The translations under genes and the position numbers were made by a program. The notes below the pieces were generated by a model. The model was not told where the DNA came from and made no database searches. It worked only from the letters and a program-made list of their open reading frames with translations. A stretch of DNA of 64,000 nt, from the NCBI RefSeq assembly GCF_012927405.1, contig NZ_JABBGM010000001.1, positions 750,001 to 814,000 of the forward strand, given 5' to 3'. Position 1 is the first letter of the stretch. Each line of letters begins with the position of its first letter. Shown piece by piece: positions 1 to 10,011 of this stretch. This stretch comes from Novosphingobium olei (lineage in GTDB: Bacteria > Pseudomonadota > Alphaproteobacteria > Sphingomonadales > Sphingomonadaceae).

Positions 1-1
1 C

Positions 2-1564
2 CGCAAGCTCGTCAAGCGCTTCCCGGGCGGCAAGAAAGACGCCGAAGGCAATCTCGTGCCCGTGTTGTTCGAAACCGGCTATGGCCCGTCGGGCCTGCCG
101 CACATCGGCACTTTCCAGGAAGTGTTGCGCACCACGCTGGTGCGCCGCGCCTACGAAGCGCTGACCGCCGATGAAACCGGGCAGGGCCATCCCACCCGGC
201 TCGTCGCCTTCTCCGACGACATGGACGGCTTGCGCAAGGTGCCCGACAACGTGCCCAACAAGGACGTGCTCTCGGCCAATCTGGGCAAGCCATTGAGCCG
301 CATCCCCGATCCGTTCGGCACGCACGAAAGCTTCGCGCACCACAACAACGCGATGCTGCGCGACTTCCTCGACCGCTTCGGCTTCGATTACGAATTCGTC
401 TCGGCGTCGGACCGCTACAATTCGGGCGCATTCGACGATGCGCTGCGCAATGTCCTGCGCCATTTCGATGACATCATGGGCATCATGCTGCCCACCCTGC
501 GCGAAGAACGGCGCAGGACCTATTCGCCCGTCCTGCCGGTTTCGCCCAGCACCGGCGAAGTGCTGCAGGTGCCGATCGAGGTGATCGACGCCGAAGCCGG
601 CCTCGTCCGCTTCACTGATGCGGACGGCACCATCGTCGAACAGTCGATCCTTGGCGGCAATTCCAAGCTGCAGTGGAAGGTCGACTGGGCCATGCGCTGG
701 GTGGCGCTGGGCGTCGATTACGAAATGTGCGGCAAGGATCTGACCGACAGCGTGCGCGAAAGCGGCAAGATTGCCCGCGCATTGGGTGGTCGTCCGCCCG
801 AAGGCCTGATCTACGAGCTGTTCCTCGACGAAAACGGCGAGAAGATCTCGAAGTCCAAGGGTAATGGCCTGACCATCGAACAGTGGCTGACCTATGGCAG
901 CGAGGAAAGCCTCGGCTTCTACCTGTTCCGCGAACCCAAGAGCGCCAAGAGCCTGCACCCCGGCGTGATCGCCCGCGCGGTGGACGAATACTGGCAGTTC
1001 CGCGAAAAGATTCCCGCCCAGCCGGTCGAACAGCAGCTGGGCAACCCGGTCTGGCACCTGCTGCGCGCCAATGGCGAAGCTGGTGGGGAAGGGGAAGCGC
1101 TGCCCGTTACCTACGGCCTGCTGCTCAACCTCGTCGGCGTGCTCGGCGCCAATGCGACGCGCGAACAGGTCTGGTCCTATCTCGCCAACTATGTCGAAAA
1201 CGCCGATCCCGCCGCGCATCCCGCGCTCGACGGGCTCGTCACCAACGCGCTCGCCTACAACCGCGATTTCGTCGCCCCCACGCTCCAGCGCCGCAAGCCC
1301 GAAGAGAACGAGGCCCGCGCGCTCGCGGCGCTGGACGAGGAACTCGCGGCAACGAGCGACGATGCGACGGCCGAGCTCATCCAGAACATCGTCTACGAAA
1401 TCGGCAAGGACCCGCACTACGGCTTCGAATCCCTGCGCGATTGGTTCAAGGCGCTTTACGAAACGCTGCTCGGCTCCTCGGCGGGGCCGCGCATGGGCAG
1501 CTTCATCGCGCTCTACGGCATCGCCAATACCCGCGCCCTGATCGCTGAGGCGCTCGAAGGGTGA
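2..1564 (+). CDS. lysS: Lysyl-tRNA synthetase, class I (5' end outside window)
   Basis: Charges tRNA-Lys with lysine in the cytoplasm. The fold is the class I LysRS type found in archaea and many alphaproteobacteria, not the class II LysU/LysS type. The frame is open from base 2, so the start lies before the window; 520 residues are visible, which is close to full family length, so only a short N-terminus is missing. The HIGH-type signature appears as PSGLPHIGT (nt 86-112) and the KMSKS-type loop as KISKSKGN (nt 842-865). The stop overlaps the next gene's GTG start (GTGA), suggesting translational coupling. Assignment is firm. Confidence 0.96.
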   Translation, partial: RKLVKRFPGGKKDAEGNLVPVLFETGYGPSGLPHIGTFQEVLRTTLVRRAYEALTADETGQGHPTRLVAFSDDMDGLRKVPDNVPNKDVLSANLGKPLSRIPDPFGTHESFAHHNNAMLRDFLDRFGFDYEFVSASDRYNSGAFDDALRNVLRHFDDIMGIMLPTLREERRRTYSPVLPVSPSTGEVLQVPIEVIDAEAGLVRFTDADGTIVEQSILGGNSKLQWKVDWAMRWVALGVDYEMCGKDLTDSVRESGKIARALGGRPPEGLIYELFLDENGEKISKSKGNGLTIEQWLTYGSEESLGFYLFREPKSAKSLHPGVIARAVDEYWQFREKIPAQPVEQQLGNPVWHLLRANGEAGGEGEALPVTYGLLLNLVGVLGANATREQVWSYLANYVENADPAAHPALDGLVTNALAYNRDFVAPTLQRRKPEENEARALAALDEELAATSDDATAELIQNIVYEIGKDPHYGFESLRDWFKALYETLLGSSAGPRMGSFIALYGIANTRALIAEALEG

Positions 1565-2466
1565 AGCGCCGCCTTGCCGCCACCTTCATCGCCGCCACGC
1601 TTGCGCTGACCGGCGCAGGCGCTGGGGCCAGCGCGGCCTTTGCCAAGACCATCCTGTTCGTCGGCAACTCGTTCACCTTCGGCCACGGCTCGCCGGTGCG
1701 CCGCTATCACCCCGAACGCGTGACCGATCTCAACGGCGAAGGCGTCGGCGGCGTGCCCGCGCTGTTCAAGACCTTTGCCGAACAGGCGGGGCAGGAATGG
1801 CACGTCAGCCTTGAAACCGCGGGCGGGCAGGACCTCGCCTTCCACCTCGAAAAGCGCGCAACCCGCATCGACCGGCCGTGGGACGTGGTCGTGCTGCAGG
1901 GATTTTCGACGCTCAACGCCGCGCTTCCCGGCGATCCCGCGCGCCACGTTTCGGCGGCGCAGGCGCTCGCCAAGATGATGCAGCAGCGCAATCCGGCAGT
2001 CACCGTGCGGCTGGTCTCGACCTGGCCGCGCGCCGATCTCGCGTGGCGGCCGGGCAGTCCGTGGTCGGGCAAGCCCATCGCCGCGCTCGCCGAAACCGTC
2101 GCCTCGGCCAACCGCCTCGCCGCCGAAGGTCCGGTCCGGTTCGGTCCCTCGATCCCGGTCGGCGCCGCCTGGCTGCGTGCCTTCGAAACCGGTGTTGCCG
2201 ATCCCAACCCCTATGACGGCATCGCCTATGGCCAGATCGACCTGTGGACCTGGGACCACTATCACGCCAGCACCGAAGGCTATTACCTTGAAGCGCTGGT
2301 GGAATTCGGCGCGATCACTGGAATCGATCCGCGCACGCTGGGCCCGCGCGAGCGCGCTGCCGACGATCTCGGCCTGAACCCCGCCACGGTCGTGCGGCTG
2401 CAGCAGATCGCGGCCGAAACGCTCGGTCATCCGGCCACCGTCGCGGTTCCTTTGCGGAAACGTTAG
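1561..2466 (+). CDS. Secreted SGNH/GDSL-like hydrolase
   Basis: Predicted exported protein of 301 residues, with a signal peptide ending near residue 28 (ASAAFAK). The mature part opens with ILFVGNSFTFGHG, where GNS is the block I motif of SGNH hydrolases and supplies the nucleophile serine. A WTWDHYHAS stretch near residue 232 is a good candidate for the catalytic Asp/His block. Such proteins are esterases or carbohydrate deacetylases; the substrate cannot be read from the sequence. The GTG start overlaps the lysS stop by four bases, so it is probably cotranscribed with lysS. Function is by family only. Confidence 0.8.
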   Translation: MKRRLAATFIAATLALTGAGAGASAAFAKTILFVGNSFTFGHGSPVRRYHPERVTDLNGEGVGGVPALFKTFAEQAGQEWHVSLETAGGQDLAFHLEKRATRIDRPWDVVVLQGFSTLNAALPGDPARHVSAAQALAKMMQQRNPAVTVRLVSTWPRADLAWRPGSPWSGKPIAALAETVASANRLAAEGPVRFGPSIPVGAAWLRAFETGVADPNPYDGIAYGQIDLWTWDHYHASTEGYYLEALVEFGAITGIDPRTLGPRERAADDLGLNPATVVRLQQIAAETLGHPATVAVPLRKR

Positions 2467-2499
2467 GAAACAATCGTTCCATTGCCCGTTGGGGCAATC

Positions 2500-3051
2500 A
2501 TGCAGACCGCGTCGCCTTCCGCCGAGAGCCTTGCCGAGGAACTCCTCGGTCGCAAGTTCGAGGACCTGGGCGCCGAAGAACAGCGCGTCCTCGAACGCGT
2601 CGCCTCGGGAGAGATCGAGGACTGCGACGCCGACGAAGTCGCCGCCGTCCACATGACCTTCGGCCAGCGCCTCGCCGACCGCGTCGCCGCCGTCGGCGGA
2701 TCGTGGGGCTTCATCATCCTGTTCTCGCTGGTGCTGTTCGCGTGGATGTTCGTCAACAGCCCGCTGGCCCACGGCCTCGTGCCCGAATGGGATGAATACC
2801 CTTACGTCTTCCTCAACCTGATGCTCTCCACCTTGGCCGCGCTGCAGGCACCGGTGATCATGATGAGCCAGAACCGCCAGTCGCAGAAAGACCGCCTGAC
2901 CGCCCACCACGATTACGAGGTGAACTTGCGCACCCAGCTCGAAATCGTGCGGCTGCACCGCAAGATGGACAAGCTGTTCAACAAGCTGGGCCAGCTGGAA
3001 GGCAAAGTCGGCGAAACGACCGAGGCCGTCCGCGAACAGGTTGCCGCCTGA
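2500..3051 (+). CDS. DUF1003 family inner-membrane protein
   Basis: Protein of 183 residues from the ATG at 2500, which has a GGGG stretch just upstream; a TTG at 2482 would add six residues. The N-terminal third is acidic and soluble. Two hydrophobic segments follow (GFIILFSLVLFAWMFV, and the stretch around VFLNLMLSTLAALQAPVIMM), then the conserved QNRQSQKDR element and a C-terminal coiled coil (LEIVRLHRKMDKLFNKL). This matches the DUF1003 layout of two membrane spans and a cytosolic tail. Role unknown. It converges on the DUF885 gene with seven bases between stops. Confidence 0.85.
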   Translation: MQTASPSAESLAEELLGRKFEDLGAEEQRVLERVASGEIEDCDADEVAAVHMTFGQRLADRVAAVGGSWGFIILFSLVLFAWMFVNSPLAHGLVPEWDEYPYVFLNLMLSTLAALQAPVIMMSQNRQSQKDRLTAHHDYEVNLRTQLEIVRLHRKMDKLFNKLGQLEGKVGETTEAVREQVAA

Positions 3052-3058
3052 CGCTCGA

Positions 3059-4924
3059 TCAGTCTGACGGCGCAGCCTTTTCCTGCGCGATCCAGCGGTC
3101 GATCTTGGCCTCGAGCACCGGCAGCGGCAGCGCCCCGCTCATCAGCACCTGGTCGTGGAAGCGGCGGATGTCGAAGCGTTGGCCAAGTTCGCCTTCCGCC
3201 TTGCGCCGCAGCCGCTGGATGGTCAGCGCGCCGATCTTGTAGGCCAGCGCCTGCCCCGGATTGGCGACGTAGCGTTCGACTTCGGCGGTGGCGTCTGACC
3301 GGCCCATGCCCGAATTGGCGAGCATGTAGTCGATCGCCTGCTCGCGGCTCCACCCCTGCGTGTGCAGCCCGGTATCGACCACCAGCCGCATCGCGCGCAG
3401 CATCTCGTCGTCGAGCGTGCCCCAGTGCTGCATCGGGTCCTTGTAGAACCCCATCTCGTAGCCCAGCGTCTCGGCATAGAGCGCCCAGCCTTCGACATAG
3501 GCGGTATTCCCGCCGAACCGCTGGAAGTCGGGAAGGGCGGTGTTTTCCTGCGCCAGGCTGATTTGGAAGTGGTGCCCCGGTGCCCCTTCGTGAAGGTAGA
3601 GCGTGGTGATGCCCGACAGGAACCGGCTCTTGAGATCGTAGGTGTTGAAATAGAACACCCCCGGGCGGCTGCCATCGGCCGCCCCCTGGCTGTAGCTGCC
3701 GCCGGCTTCGTACTGCGCGCGGTAGGCGGGGTAGGCCTGGATCAGCAGCGGCGTGCGCGGCAGGTGGACGAAGTAGCGCGGGGCAAGCGCATCGACCTTG
3801 CGCCCCACGGCTTCAAACCCGCGCGCCAGTTCTTCGGCGCTGCGCGGATGGAAGCGCGGATCGACGCGGATGCTGTCGAAGAAATCGCGCAATGGTCCTG
3901 CAAAGCCGAGCTCGCGCTTCACCTGCTCCATCTCGGTCTGGATGCGCGCCACTTCGCCAAGGCCGAGCTGGTGCACGGTGGCCGGATCGAGATCGAGCGT
4001 GGTGTGCAGGCGGACCAGCAGGCGGTAGAGCCTGTCGCCCCCCGGCATGGCGGAAAGCCCGACGTCCTCGCGCGCCTTGGCAAGATATTCGTCGGCGAGG
4101 AAGCTGCGCAGCGAACGGTAAGCGGGATAGACCGAGTTGGTCGTCACATCGAGGAATTCGCGCGCGAGCCGCCGGCGCTCGCGCGTGCTGATGCTGCGCG
4201 GGAACTGCCTGATTGGCGAGGTAAAAGTGGATTGCGCGGGCGGCGTTGCCAGGATGCTGTCGATCTGTGCGATCATGTTGCGCACGGTAAGCCGCGGTTC
4301 GGTGACGCCGCTTGCCTCGCCTTCGCGGAAGCGGGCGATCGCGGTGTCGAATACGGCGGGTAGCGCGCGGTCGAGCGCGAGGCGCGCTTCGAAATCCGCC
4401 ACGGTTTCGAGCGGCATGGCGCTTTCGCCCGCGACCAGCCCGGGAAATTCGACGTGGAAGCCGCCGAAGTGATTGAAGGGCCGCGGCGCGGTCAGCGCGA
4501 CGATCTGGGGCGAGAGCCCAATCTTTTCTTCAAGCTTGCTGTCGCGGAACACGTCGAACGAGATCCGGTGCGCTTCGTCGAGCGCCTTGCGATCGATCCG
4601 GCCGAGACGTTCGAGCGCCGAAGCGTTGGACGCGCGCTGCTGGTCGATGAGCGCTGGCGTGAACAGGAGGCGGAAGCGGTCCGCCGAAACGCGTTCACCG
4701 CGCTCCAGCCCGGCCAGCGGATCGAGCGCCTGTTCGTTGCGCGCATCATCGGCAAACAGCCGGTCGAGCGCGGCTCCTTCGTCGACGGGCGCATCGACCA
4801 CCGCGCGCGGCGTCTGCGGGGCGGCGGCTTGCGATGGCACGGTGGCGCACCCCGCAAGCGCGAGCAGCGGCAGGCTGGCGATGACGAGCCGTCGCCGGCG
4901 CGGGGCCGCAGCCCGTGCGATCAC
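3059..4924 (-). CDS. DUF885 family lipoprotein, probable metallopeptidase
   Basis: Lipoprotein of 621 residues. I place the start at the GTG at 4924, because it overlaps the upstream gene's TGA as GTGA and is followed by a basic stretch and a lipobox (LLALAGC). The longer frame to 5041 runs inside the dioxygenase gene and is unlikely. The C-terminal half carries the DUF885 hallmarks: LHEGAPGHHFQ, resembling a zinc-peptidase HExxxH site, and EGWALYAETLGYEMG downstream. The family is annotated as peptidase-like with no fixed substrate. Probably anchored in a membrane and facing the periplasm. Translationally coupled to the preceding 2OG-Fe(II) oxygenase. Confidence 0.88.
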   Translation of the reverse strand: MIARAAAPRRRRLVIASLPLLALAGCATVPSQAAAPQTPRAVVDAPVDEGAALDRLFADDARNEQALDPLAGLERGERVSADRFRLLFTPALIDQQRASNASALERLGRIDRKALDEAHRISFDVFRDSKLEEKIGLSPQIVALTAPRPFNHFGGFHVEFPGLVAGESAMPLETVADFEARLALDRALPAVFDTAIARFREGEASGVTEPRLTVRNMIAQIDSILATPPAQSTFTSPIRQFPRSISTRERRRLAREFLDVTTNSVYPAYRSLRSFLADEYLAKAREDVGLSAMPGGDRLYRLLVRLHTTLDLDPATVHQLGLGEVARIQTEMEQVKRELGFAGPLRDFFDSIRVDPRFHPRSAEELARGFEAVGRKVDALAPRYFVHLPRTPLLIQAYPAYRAQYEAGGSYSQGAADGSRPGVFYFNTYDLKSRFLSGITTLYLHEGAPGHHFQISLAQENTALPDFQRFGGNTAYVEGWALYAETLGYEMGFYKDPMQHWGTLDDEMLRAMRLVVDTGLHTQGWSREQAIDYMLANSGMGRSDATAEVERYVANPGQALAYKIGALTIQRLRRKAEGELGQRFDIRRFHDQVLMSGALPLPVLEAKIDRWIAQEKAAPSD

Positions 4925-5598
4925 CACCACGGGCGGGCCCGATACCACTTGGTCAGGACGTATTTGGTACCCTTGAGCACGGGGGTGCCGGCGTGCAGCG
5001 TGAGGGGATTGGGCGTGCCATCGGGCTTCATGTTGTTCCACACGATCAGCGCGCCCGGCTGCGGCGGGATCGACAGCGACAGGCGGGGAAAGTCGGTCGA
5101 TCCACCTTCCTCGACGGCGTTGAGATAGGCCATTGCCGTCCAGCTGCGCTGGCCGCCATGCTGCTGTTCCGATTCCCAGAAGGCCTGTTCGGGCGAAAAG
5201 TAGTCGAAATGAGCGCGGAACTCCTGACCGACGCTGTAGCGTTGGCCCTGAATGGTTTCGCCGTATGACGGTTCCAGACCGATGAGATCGTCGATCCGCC
5301 GCTGGAGCATGAGGATGAACGGATCGTTCGGATCGACATCGCCCGAATAGCTGGTGCGACCGGCGAATTCGTCGTTGCCGTAAGTTGCAGAAGGCTGCGC
5401 CACATCATCGACGATGCCCATCAGGCGCGTGCATTCGGCAGCGCTGAAAAACTCGGAAAGTCCAAATATTTCCAATCCGTTAACCGGGAGCCGATGCGCC
5501 GCAGGATCGGCTTCGAGGCGCGCGCGCACGCGTTCGCCGATGCGCTTGAGAACGGGCGTGTCGGGATCGCGATCGGGCGCGCGGCGGGGTGCTGACAT
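4921..5598 (-). CDS. 2OG-Fe(II) oxygenase, prolyl 4-hydroxylase alpha type
   Basis: Protein of 225 residues from the ATG at 5598. It has the iron-binding HxD motif in FRAHFDYF, a distal histidine in TLHAGTPV and a basic 2-oxoglutarate anchor in GTKYVLTKWYR. This is the double-stranded beta-helix core of prolyl 4-hydroxylase alpha-subunit homologues. Known relatives hydroxylate proline or other residues using O2 and 2-oxoglutarate. No signal peptide is apparent, so it is probably cytoplasmic. Its stop overlaps the start of the DUF885 lipoprotein gene. The protein substrate is unknown. Confidence 0.88.
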   Translation of the reverse strand: MSAPRRAPDRDPDTPVLKRIGERVRARLEADPAAHRLPVNGLEIFGLSEFFSAAECTRLMGIVDDVAQPSATYGNDEFAGRTSYSGDVDPNDPFILMLQRRIDDLIGLEPSYGETIQGQRYSVGQEFRAHFDYFSPEQAFWESEQQHGGQRSWTAMAYLNAVEEGGSTDFPRLSLSIPPQPGALIVWNNMKPDGTPNPLTLHAGTPVLKGTKYVLTKWYRARPWW

Positions 5599-5928
5599 GG
5601 TGGTTCCCGCACCATGGCGCAGGCACGTTGCGGGAGCAAGCCTTCGCCCCAATTCAATCGTTGTTGCAAATGCGACTTGCTCGCGAACAGGTAACAACAC
5701 GTCGCGAGAGAATCCGGTTCCCGGAGCTTTTAGTCCGATCCGGATAGGAATGATTGAAACTTCATTCGAATAATATGATTACGCTCTCGTTAATCGAAGC
5801 GCATGTATTCCACTTGGGAGAGTGTTCCTTCGGTAATTACGTAACGGTCGGGTCGCACAAGAAAAAAGGTTTCGGTCTAAGCCGGAAAGGTCATTGCGAA
5901 GCGACGGAAGTCCAACATCGCGCAATTT
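5599..5928. other. Divergent intergenic region, 330 bp
   Basis: No convincing gene. This spacer separates the leftward dioxygenase from the rightward MarR-type regulator and is clearly more AT-rich than its surroundings, especially 5740-5880, as expected for two divergent promoters. It contains the palindrome TTACGTAA at 5837-5844. No confident -35/-10 pair could be assigned. Short open frames here have neither ribosome binding sites nor recognisable products. Confidence 0.5.
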
Positions 5929-6318
5929 ATGCGCCCGCTGGGAAGGTCGGATTTTTTGGACGCCAAAGTCGAAATCGATGCCGAAAGCTATCGACTGGCC
6001 AAGGCACTCTACGAGCTTCGCCGCCGTCGTGATGCAGCCAATCCGATTAAGGGCCTGTTCGGTGAACCCGGCTGGGACATACTGCTCGATTTGTATCTTG
6101 CCCGCCATCGCAACGAGGAACTGCAGGTTTCCAGCGTCTGCATCGAGGCGGGGGTTCCTTCCACCACCATCCTGCGCTGGATCGCGCGGCTGGAACGCGA
6201 AGGCCTGGTCTATCGCGCGACCGATCGTGGCGACGCGCGGCGACGCTACGTCAGGCTTACCCACGAAGGATTCGAATTGATGCAGCGTGTGCTCAAGAGC
6301 GTCGGTTCGCTGCGCTGA
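5929..6318 (+). CDS. MarR-type winged-helix transcriptional regulator
   Basis: Protein of 129 residues. The core (about 40-120) reads as a winged helix: a recognition region VCIEAGVPSTTILRWIARLEREGLV, followed by a wing-like RATDRGDARRRYVRLTHEGFELM. This matches MarR-family and sphingomonad winged-helix regulators. The ATG at 5929 has no strong Shine-Dalgarno; a TTG at 5956 is an alternative start. No effector can be inferred. It diverges from the dioxygenase gene and might regulate it, but I see no direct evidence. Confidence 0.8.
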   Translation: MRPLGRSDFLDAKVEIDAESYRLAKALYELRRRRDAANPIKGLFGEPGWDILLDLYLARHRNEELQVSSVCIEAGVPSTTILRWIARLEREGLVYRATDRGDARRRYVRLTHEGFELMQRVLKSVGSLR

Positions 6319-6387
6319 TCGTTCCGCAGCACGAGCGGCGGGCAGATTTGCGGTGCCGGTTCATCAATCGCGGCTGAGATGCAAAAA

Positions 6388-6413
6388 GGCCCCGCCGAGC
6401 GTTCGGCGGGGCC
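6388..6413. terminator. Bidirectional hairpin terminator
   Basis: An 11-bp GC stem (GGCCCCGCCGA pairing with TCGGCGGGGCC, four-base GCGT loop) with A-rich sequence on the left and T-rich sequence on the right. It lies between the converging MarR-type gene and the RcnB-like gene and can serve both. Confidence 0.85.
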
Positions 6414-6437
6414 TTTCCTTTGCCTGGTCTGGCAATA

Positions 6438-7373
6438 TTACCAGAAGAAGTCGTAGATCACGTCAACAACACGACCAGTATAGGTGTCTACGAGCAGAAC
6501 GTCGTCATAGTAGCGCACCCAGCGATACGGGCCATAGGCCGGCGGCAGGCGATAAGCCCACGGATCGCTGATCCAGTAGCGGTCCGAGTAGAACGGCGAT
6601 CCCAGCGTGATGCCGATGCTCAGACGGCTGTAGCTGTAGCCGCGATAGGGCGCGTAATAGGAACCGCCGCGGAAGACGTTGCGGTTCTGGTTGCGCCAGG
6701 CCGACCAGTTGTAGCGGTTGTCACGACGCCAATCGTTGTTCCAGCGACGGTAATCGCCCCCGCTCCAGCGCTGATCGCGATCGCGGTCCCGACCCCAGCG
6801 GTTGTCGTTGTCCCAACGACGGTCCGCATCACGGCGCCAGCTTTCGTTGTTCCGCCAGCGGTCGCCATCGCGGCGATCGTTGTCGCGCCGCCAGTCGCCA
6901 TCGCGACGGTCGTTGTCGCGGCGATCATTGTCGCGGCGCCAATCGGCGTTGCGGTTGTCGACATAGCCCGGGCGATTGCCGCCATTGTTCCAGTTTTCAC
7001 GCGGGGTGCCCTGGCGCGAACCATCGCCGTTCCAGCGCTGACCGTCCCAGCCACGCTGGGGCAGGTTGCCCTGCGCCTGCTGCTGCGGGCGATCGCCCCC
7101 CGGCTGGCCGCGCCATGCGGGCTGGGGCCGGTTGGGTTCGCCGCCCGAGAAGTTGCGCGGCTGCGGTTGCGGCTGCGGCTGCGGCTGCGGACGGAACTGG
7201 GGTTGCTGCTGCTGCTGGGGCGCAGCGCGCTCCGGCCCGCGGCCCTGCATTTCGGCACGCTCGCGACGGTCGCCGCGCTCGCGCTCCTGGGCCTGCGCCG
7301 GCAGTGCCGAGGCGAGGGTGGCAACGGCGATGGAGACGCCGATACCGGTCTTGAGGAAGGACTTGGCACGCAT
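6438..7373 (-). CDS. RcnB-like secreted protein with Arg/Asp/Trp-rich repeats
   Basis: Exported protein of 311 residues. Of two nearby ATG codons, the one at 7373 is better placed relative to the GGAGAG at 7380-7385 (eight bases) than the one at 7379. The signal peptide ends at ALPAQAQ. The central region is low complexity: a run of QP dipeptides, then reiterated RRDNDRRD-type units rich in Arg, Asp, Asn and Trp. The C-terminal 50-60 residues (WAYRLPPAYGPYRWVRYYDD, DVIYDFFW) match the RcnB domain, named after an E. coli periplasmic nickel/cobalt homeostasis protein. The actual ligand is unknown; the repeat region suggests binding of polyanions or envelope polymers, which is inference. Confidence 0.8.
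   Translation of the reverse strand: MRAKSFLKTGIGVSIAVATLASALPAQAQERERGDRRERAEMQGRGPERAAPQQQQQPQFRPQPQPQPQPQPRNFSGGEPNRPQPAWRGQPGGDRPQQQAQGNLPQRGWDGQRWNGDGSRQGTPRENWNNGGNRPGYVDNRNADWRRDNDRRDNDRRDGDWRRDNDRRDGDRWRNNESWRRDADRRWDNDNRWGRDRDRDQRWSGGDYRRWNNDWRRDNRYNWSAWRNQNRNVFRGGSYYAPYRGYSYSRLSIGITLGSPFYSDRYWISDPWAYRLPPAYGPYRWVRYYDDVLLVDTYTGRVVDVIYDFFW
6862..6943. repeat. Low-complexity repeat inside the RcnB-like gene
   Basis: Short imperfect tandem units on the minus strand encode alternating WRRDND and RRDGD blocks. The array is in frame and too irregular and short for a CRISPR. Such tracts expand and contract by slippage, so length variation between strains is expected. Confidence 0.6.
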
Positions 7374-7503
7374 GGCCATCTCTCCGGTTCTTTCGCGGCG
7401 CCGCGATCCATTCGCGGCGTTGTGTACGGTGGTACTACGCTTGAGGCGCTGTCACGGTCCTGAACCTCGTTGATGCTTCCCGTTCAGGTTTCTCTATGTC
7501 AAA

Positions 7504-8103
7504 GTGAATAGATCCATGCTGGTGACCGAAGAAATCCTGGGCGACGTAAAGCGGAGGCTGCAGGCCGCCGTCGCCACGCGTCGCCATGCGATGCACGCGC
7601 CGGTGGTGGTAGATCCAACAGGAGATGCGCGGATCATGGTGCTGCGCGGGGTGGACGACGGATTGGCCACCTTGCGTTTCCACACCGATGCGCGTTCGCC
7701 CAAGGCGGCGCTTTTCGCGCGCGGCGCAGCGGCGACGGTCCTTGCCTATGATCCCGACGAGCGGGTGCAGTTGCGGATGAAGGGCGTGGCGCGGATCGAA
7801 AGGGCGGGGCCGATGGCCGATGCCGCCTGGGCCGCGACTTCGACGATGGGGCGGCGCTGCTACCTTGCAGAGCACGCGCCGGGCGTGCCGGTGGCGGCGC
7901 CGGGTGCCACGTTGCCGCAGGCGCTGGGGCAGCGCAGGCCGACGCTGGAGGAGAGCGAGGCGGGGCGGACCAACTTCGCCGTGCTGCTGGTGAGCGTGCT
8001 GGAGATTGACTGGCTGCAGCTCGATTCGCGCGGTGGCACCCGCGCGGTGCTGCGGCGGGCGGGGCTCGACGCGCCATGGCAGGGTGGCTGGGTATCCCCC
8101 TGA
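7504..8103 (+). CDS. Pyridoxamine 5'-phosphate oxidase-family FMN-binding protein
   Basis: About 199 residues. The fold is the FMN-binding split barrel: PVVVDPTGDARIMVLRGVD, then LRFHTDARSPKAALFARG and a C-terminal VLEIDWLQLDSRGGTRAVLRR. This resembles the Alr4036-type pyridoxamine 5'-phosphate oxidase-like family rather than classical PdxH. A flavin reductase or oxidase role is likely but the substrate is unknown. The start is uncertain: GTG at 7504 or ATG at 7516, neither with a clear ribosome binding site. A hairpin terminator follows the stop directly. Confidence 0.82.
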   Translation: MNRSMLVTEEILGDVKRRLQAAVATRRHAMHAPVVVDPTGDARIMVLRGVDDGLATLRFHTDARSPKAALFARGAAATVLAYDPDERVQLRMKGVARIERAGPMADAAWAATSTMGRRCYLAEHAPGVPVAAPGATLPQALGQRRPTLEESEAGRTNFAVLLVSVLEIDWLQLDSRGGTRAVLRRAGLDAPWQGGWVSP

Positions 8104-8106
8104 TGC

Positions 8107-8143
8107 GAAGAACCCCGCCGGAGGGTGTCCGACGGGGTTCTTC
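8107..8143. terminator. Bidirectional hairpin terminator
   Basis: Eleven-base perfect arms (GAAGAACCCCG at 8107-8117, CGGGGTTCTTC at 8133-8143) between two converging genes, the FMN-binding protein and ettA. Confidence 0.8.
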
Positions 8144-8164
8144 AGACAGGCTTGAGCGCGTCGC

Positions 8165-9838
<1,674 letters not shown>

Positions 9839-9982
9839 GTTTGGTCCTTCGGGGGATGGCTTGGTGGTTTGACGCGCGCTCTACAGGGCGGGGGGCGACG
9901 CTGCAAGCGGGCCGGCGATGAGGTGGGGCCACAAGGCTGGGCTACGAGGCGGGGCGTGGCAGGTATGAGAGCCCCCTTTTAT

Positions 9983-9998
9983 CTGACGCGCCTGTCAG
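9983..9998. promoter_or_regulatory. Candidate operator of the TetR-family regulator
   Basis: An inverted repeat CTGAC-N6-GTCAG starts 29 bases before the ATG of the TetR gene. Position and form fit an autoregulatory TetR operator. It is a short palindrome and could be coincidental. Confidence 0.4.
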
Positions 9999-10011
9999 TA
10001 ATAAGCGGCTC

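Noticed and set aside
6862..6943. CRISPR-like short repeats
   Set aside because: Units are short, irregular and in frame with the RcnB-like protein. No spacers of uniform length and no cas genes.
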